A stretch of 7,296 nucleotides of DNA, from positions 1 to 7,296 of the forward strand of contig JAHOYW010000211.1 of the NCBI GenBank assembly GCA_019038735.1, in the 5' to 3' direction. Below are positions 5,369-7,296 of this stretch, one piece after another. Position numbers and translations under genes: made by a program. The number at the start of each line of letters is the position of its first letter. Within the stretch, counting starts at the first letter, position 1. The notes under the pieces are model-generated. The model made no database searches, was not told the origin of the DNA, and was given only the letters and a program-made list of their open reading frames with translations. The stretch comes from Victivallales bacterium. Lineage in GTDB: Bacteria; Verrucomicrobiota; Lentisphaeria; Victivallales; Victivallaceae.

Positions 5369-7296
5369 AGTTTCCTGCCTTTGTACTTAATTGCCAACAG
5401 AGCTATATCTCTTTTTGATATTTTAGAACTGTAAAATTCTTTTAACTGTTCCAGCGCGAATTTTATTATATTGCTCTTTTTATGTTTGAAGTCGTAAAAA
5501 GAACTTAGTAAATGTTTTTGTCCGAAAATTTCTCCACGCTCATTTTTTAATTTATCAATACCATTTGTCGAGAAAAGCAAAGTATCACCGCTGCTCAACT
5601 GCAAGGTTTTTTGTTTAAATACGCCTTCCTTAACAGTATTAATCCCGAGAGCTAAAGATTTCTCTGTCTCAGGACCAAAAACTTCTCCTTCATGAATGAA
5701 AATTACCGGGACATCTTCGGCATTACTGAATACTAATTTGCCAGTCTTGATATTGAGATAAGCGCAAAATGCGGCAACGGACATATCTGTTTTATTTCTT
5801 ATAAGCAAAGCATTGTTGACGTTAAGTAAAAGCTTTTCCGGGGAAATGTGCATAGAACCCAAATGGTTAAACAAGGTCATTACCTGTGACATGAGCATTG
5901 CTGCTGGTACACCTTTGCCGATAACTTTACCGATGCAGAAGAATAAGTTTTCATCGTCAAGCATAGAGTAATTATAAAAATCACCGCTGACTTCATGTGC
6001 GGGTTGCAAGTAGGATTCAATTTTGACCTCTTTGACACCTTTGAACTTAGGCGGTAGCATGAACGACTGGATATTGCCGGCTACCATGAACTCTTGTTCT
6101 ATTTTTTCACGTTCTCTGATGGTATTAGATACATGTTTCATGTAGCGGGAAATTTCCTTTGACATTTTATCAAAAGTCTTATCAATACGTTCAAGCTCAT
6201 CACCAGTAGCCAAATGAATATTGCTTTTAAAATCACCTTTCATAATCTTCAAAGCTTTCTTCTTTAAGATTAAAACCGGTGCGGTTATTTTGCGGGAAAA
6301 AAGAACCCCCCATATCATAACCATAATTAAAATAACTCCACTTGATATCAGATAAATTTTCAGGTTTTTAGTAAAATAATCCTTTATGTGTGCTTTGTGT
6401 TTTTGGATATTTTTATTCATTGACGATTCGAGTTTGTAGATAGATGCCGTTAAGACATCAGAGCGTACAGAGACGCCGATGCTCCAGCCGGTTATAGATA
6501 CTGGAGCATATGCTATGTACAATTCAGGTTCACCGGGTATGCTTATTTTTTTTACGCCTTCTTCTCCGGAGAGCATTTTTATGGCTAATTCGCGCAAACT
6601 TTTACTTTTGCTTTGAAGTAAATTATCTTTTTTGAAACGGTCAAACCATTGCATACCATTAGTTTTCATGTTGCGGCGTGCCAAAATATTTCCTTTCTTG
6701 TCGAGCAGAAATGCCTCTTCAGAGTGAATCAGCTTCATTCCAGCGAGATTGTCGGTGATGTCTTTGACACTTATGTCTAAGCCACAAACTGCTATTATTT
6801 TACCTTCGAAATTCTTGACAGCTCTGGCGCAAGTTAATATTATTTTATTGCCCTTAGCAGAAATATAAGGACCAATCCAGACTGTTTTTCCGGAAGCTTT
6901 AACTGCTTTTTTATACCAGTCTCTTTTGAATGGTGAATAATTTTTATTAAGCTTATTCCAAGGATAACTGATATAGTATCCGTCAGAAGTACATACATAT
7001 GTCATATCCAGACTGCATTGGTAGCTGTAAATAAACTTCAACAAGGGGTGAAGCCATCCGATACGAGATAGATTCTGCGTATATTTTTCTCCGCTGTCTT
7101 TTGAATAAACTACTATTCGCGACTTGCTGAGTAAGGGCTCTGGCTTTTTAGTGCTCAAAAAACGTTGTATGCTATCTTTTGAGAACGAAGTTTTTTGATC
7201 GAGCAGGTAATGACCGGACAAATTAGCCAGTATTGCCATTTTATTCTCAACGCACTCCAATTGAGTATTTGCGATCGTTGTTTGACCGTGGACTAA
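5365..7296 (-). CDS. Cache - TM - HAMP - SpoIIE-like protein with degenerate catalytic site (5' end outside window)
   Basis: The frame is open to the window edge, giving 643 in-window residues numbered here from the codon at 7294-7296. A TTG at 7258-7260 is not the start. The residues before it (HGQTTIANTQ) align with GQATICQLQ of the neighbouring paralogue, which has about 70 more residues and a membrane segment ahead of that point. A double-Cache sensor spans about 10-290, with YSPFKRDWY at 120-128 and a second subdomain ending APVSITGWSIGVSV. Then come a membrane segment (about 313-333), HAMP (about 334-385), the linker EFMVAGNIQSFMLPP and a SpoIIE-like domain (about 432-643). In that domain VSGDFYN keeps Asp439, but GDISGKG has become GKVIGKG (Lys457), SNGGHPPP has become SNAEDVPV, and TDG has become TNG (Asn578). 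Only one Asp (630) of the final DD remains. By family knowledge this should abolish or cripple two-metal phosphatase activity, so I infer a regulatory pseudophosphatase. Its stop overlaps the next gene's start (ATGA). Confidence 0.88.
   Translation of the reverse strand, partial: LVHGQTTIANTQLECVENKMAILANLSGHYLLDQKTSFSKDSIQRFLSTKKPEPLLSKSRIVVYSKDSGEKYTQNLSRIGWLHPLLKFIYSYQCSLDMTYVCTSDGYYISYPWNKLNKNYSPFKRDWYKKAVKASGKTVWIGPYISAKGNKIILTCARAVKNFEGKIIAVCGLDISVKDITDNLAGMKLIHSEEAFLLDKKGNILARRNMKTNGMQWFDRFKKDNLLQSKSKSLRELAIKMLSGEEGVKKISIPGEPELYIAYAPVSITGWSIGVSVRSDVLTASIYKLESSMNKNIQKHKAHIKDYFTKNLKIYLISSGVILIMVMIWGVLFSRKITAPVLILKKKALKIMKGDFKSNIHLATGDELERIDKTFDKMSKEISRYMKHVSNTIREREKIEQEFMVAGNIQSFMLPPKFKGVKEVKIESYLQPAHEVSGDFYNYSMLDDENLFFCIGKVIGKGVPAAMLMSQVMTLFNHLGSMHISPEKLLLNVNNALLIRNKTDMSVAAFCAYLNIKTGKLVFSNAEDVPVIFIHEGEVFGPETEKSLALGINTVKEGVFKQKTLQLSSGDTLLFSTNGIDKLKNERGEIFGQKHLLSSFYDFKHKKSNIIKFALEQLKEFYSSKISKRDIALLAIKYKGRKL
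5373..5376 (-). promoter_or_regulatory. Ribosome binding site of the downstream phosphatase
   Basis: AGGA on the - strand lies 4 bases before the ATG at 5368, inside the end of the upstream coding region. It favours this start over the in-frame ATG at codon 4, which would sit 13 bases away. Confidence 0.55.

Noticed and set aside
7258..7260. TTG as the start codon of the upstream phosphatase-like gene
   Set aside because: The frame stays open to the window edge, the upstream residues align with the paralogue, and the expected first membrane segment would be missing. The gene is simply cut by the window.

Overview
The window carries five genes or gene remnants: one on the + strand at the left edge and four on the - strand. 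Base composition is moderately AT-rich. The mix suggests a bacterium of the PVC group, perhaps Lentisphaerota or a related uncultured lineage: a heme-independent URO-D-family protein, a DUF4080-type radical SAM protein, paired Cache-HAMP-SpoIIE phosphatases, and a palindromic intergenic repeat whose translation reads EYPISNKEYP. That assignment rests on gene style recalled from memory, not on a marker gene, so it is weak.

Layout. 9-1016 (+) is a URO-D/MtaA-like protein. It converges, with 7 bases between the stop codons, on a B12-binding-type radical SAM protein with a DUF4080-like C-terminus (1024-2694, -). Upstream of that lies a small secreted protein gene. Its N-terminal half (2834-3187) and C-terminal half (2694-2888) are in different frames, so it looks frameshifted. 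The C-terminal frame ends by sharing one base with the radical SAM start codon. Between this gene and the next (3188-3259) is a palindrome plus short GGATATT repeats that overlap the probable start region.

The rest (3260-7296, -) is a tandem pair of membrane-anchored sensor phosphatases joined by a 4-base ATGA overlap. The downstream member (3260-5368) keeps all the expected metal-binding aspartates of the SpoIIE/PP2C domain. The upstream member (5365-7296, cut by the window edge) has the same architecture but has lost two of them, along with the GGH loop, so it is probably a pseudophosphatase or sensor partner.

How they may work together: the two phosphatases probably form one signalling unit. 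Each senses a periplasmic ligand through its Cache domain and relays it through HAMP to a cytoplasmic PP2C domain, as in the partner-switching systems that dephosphorylate STAS anti-sigma-factor antagonists. No STAS protein, anti-sigma kinase or sigma factor is visible here. The secreted protein and radical SAM genes look translationally coupled, but no shared function is evident. There is no gene-free stretch longer than 300 bases.
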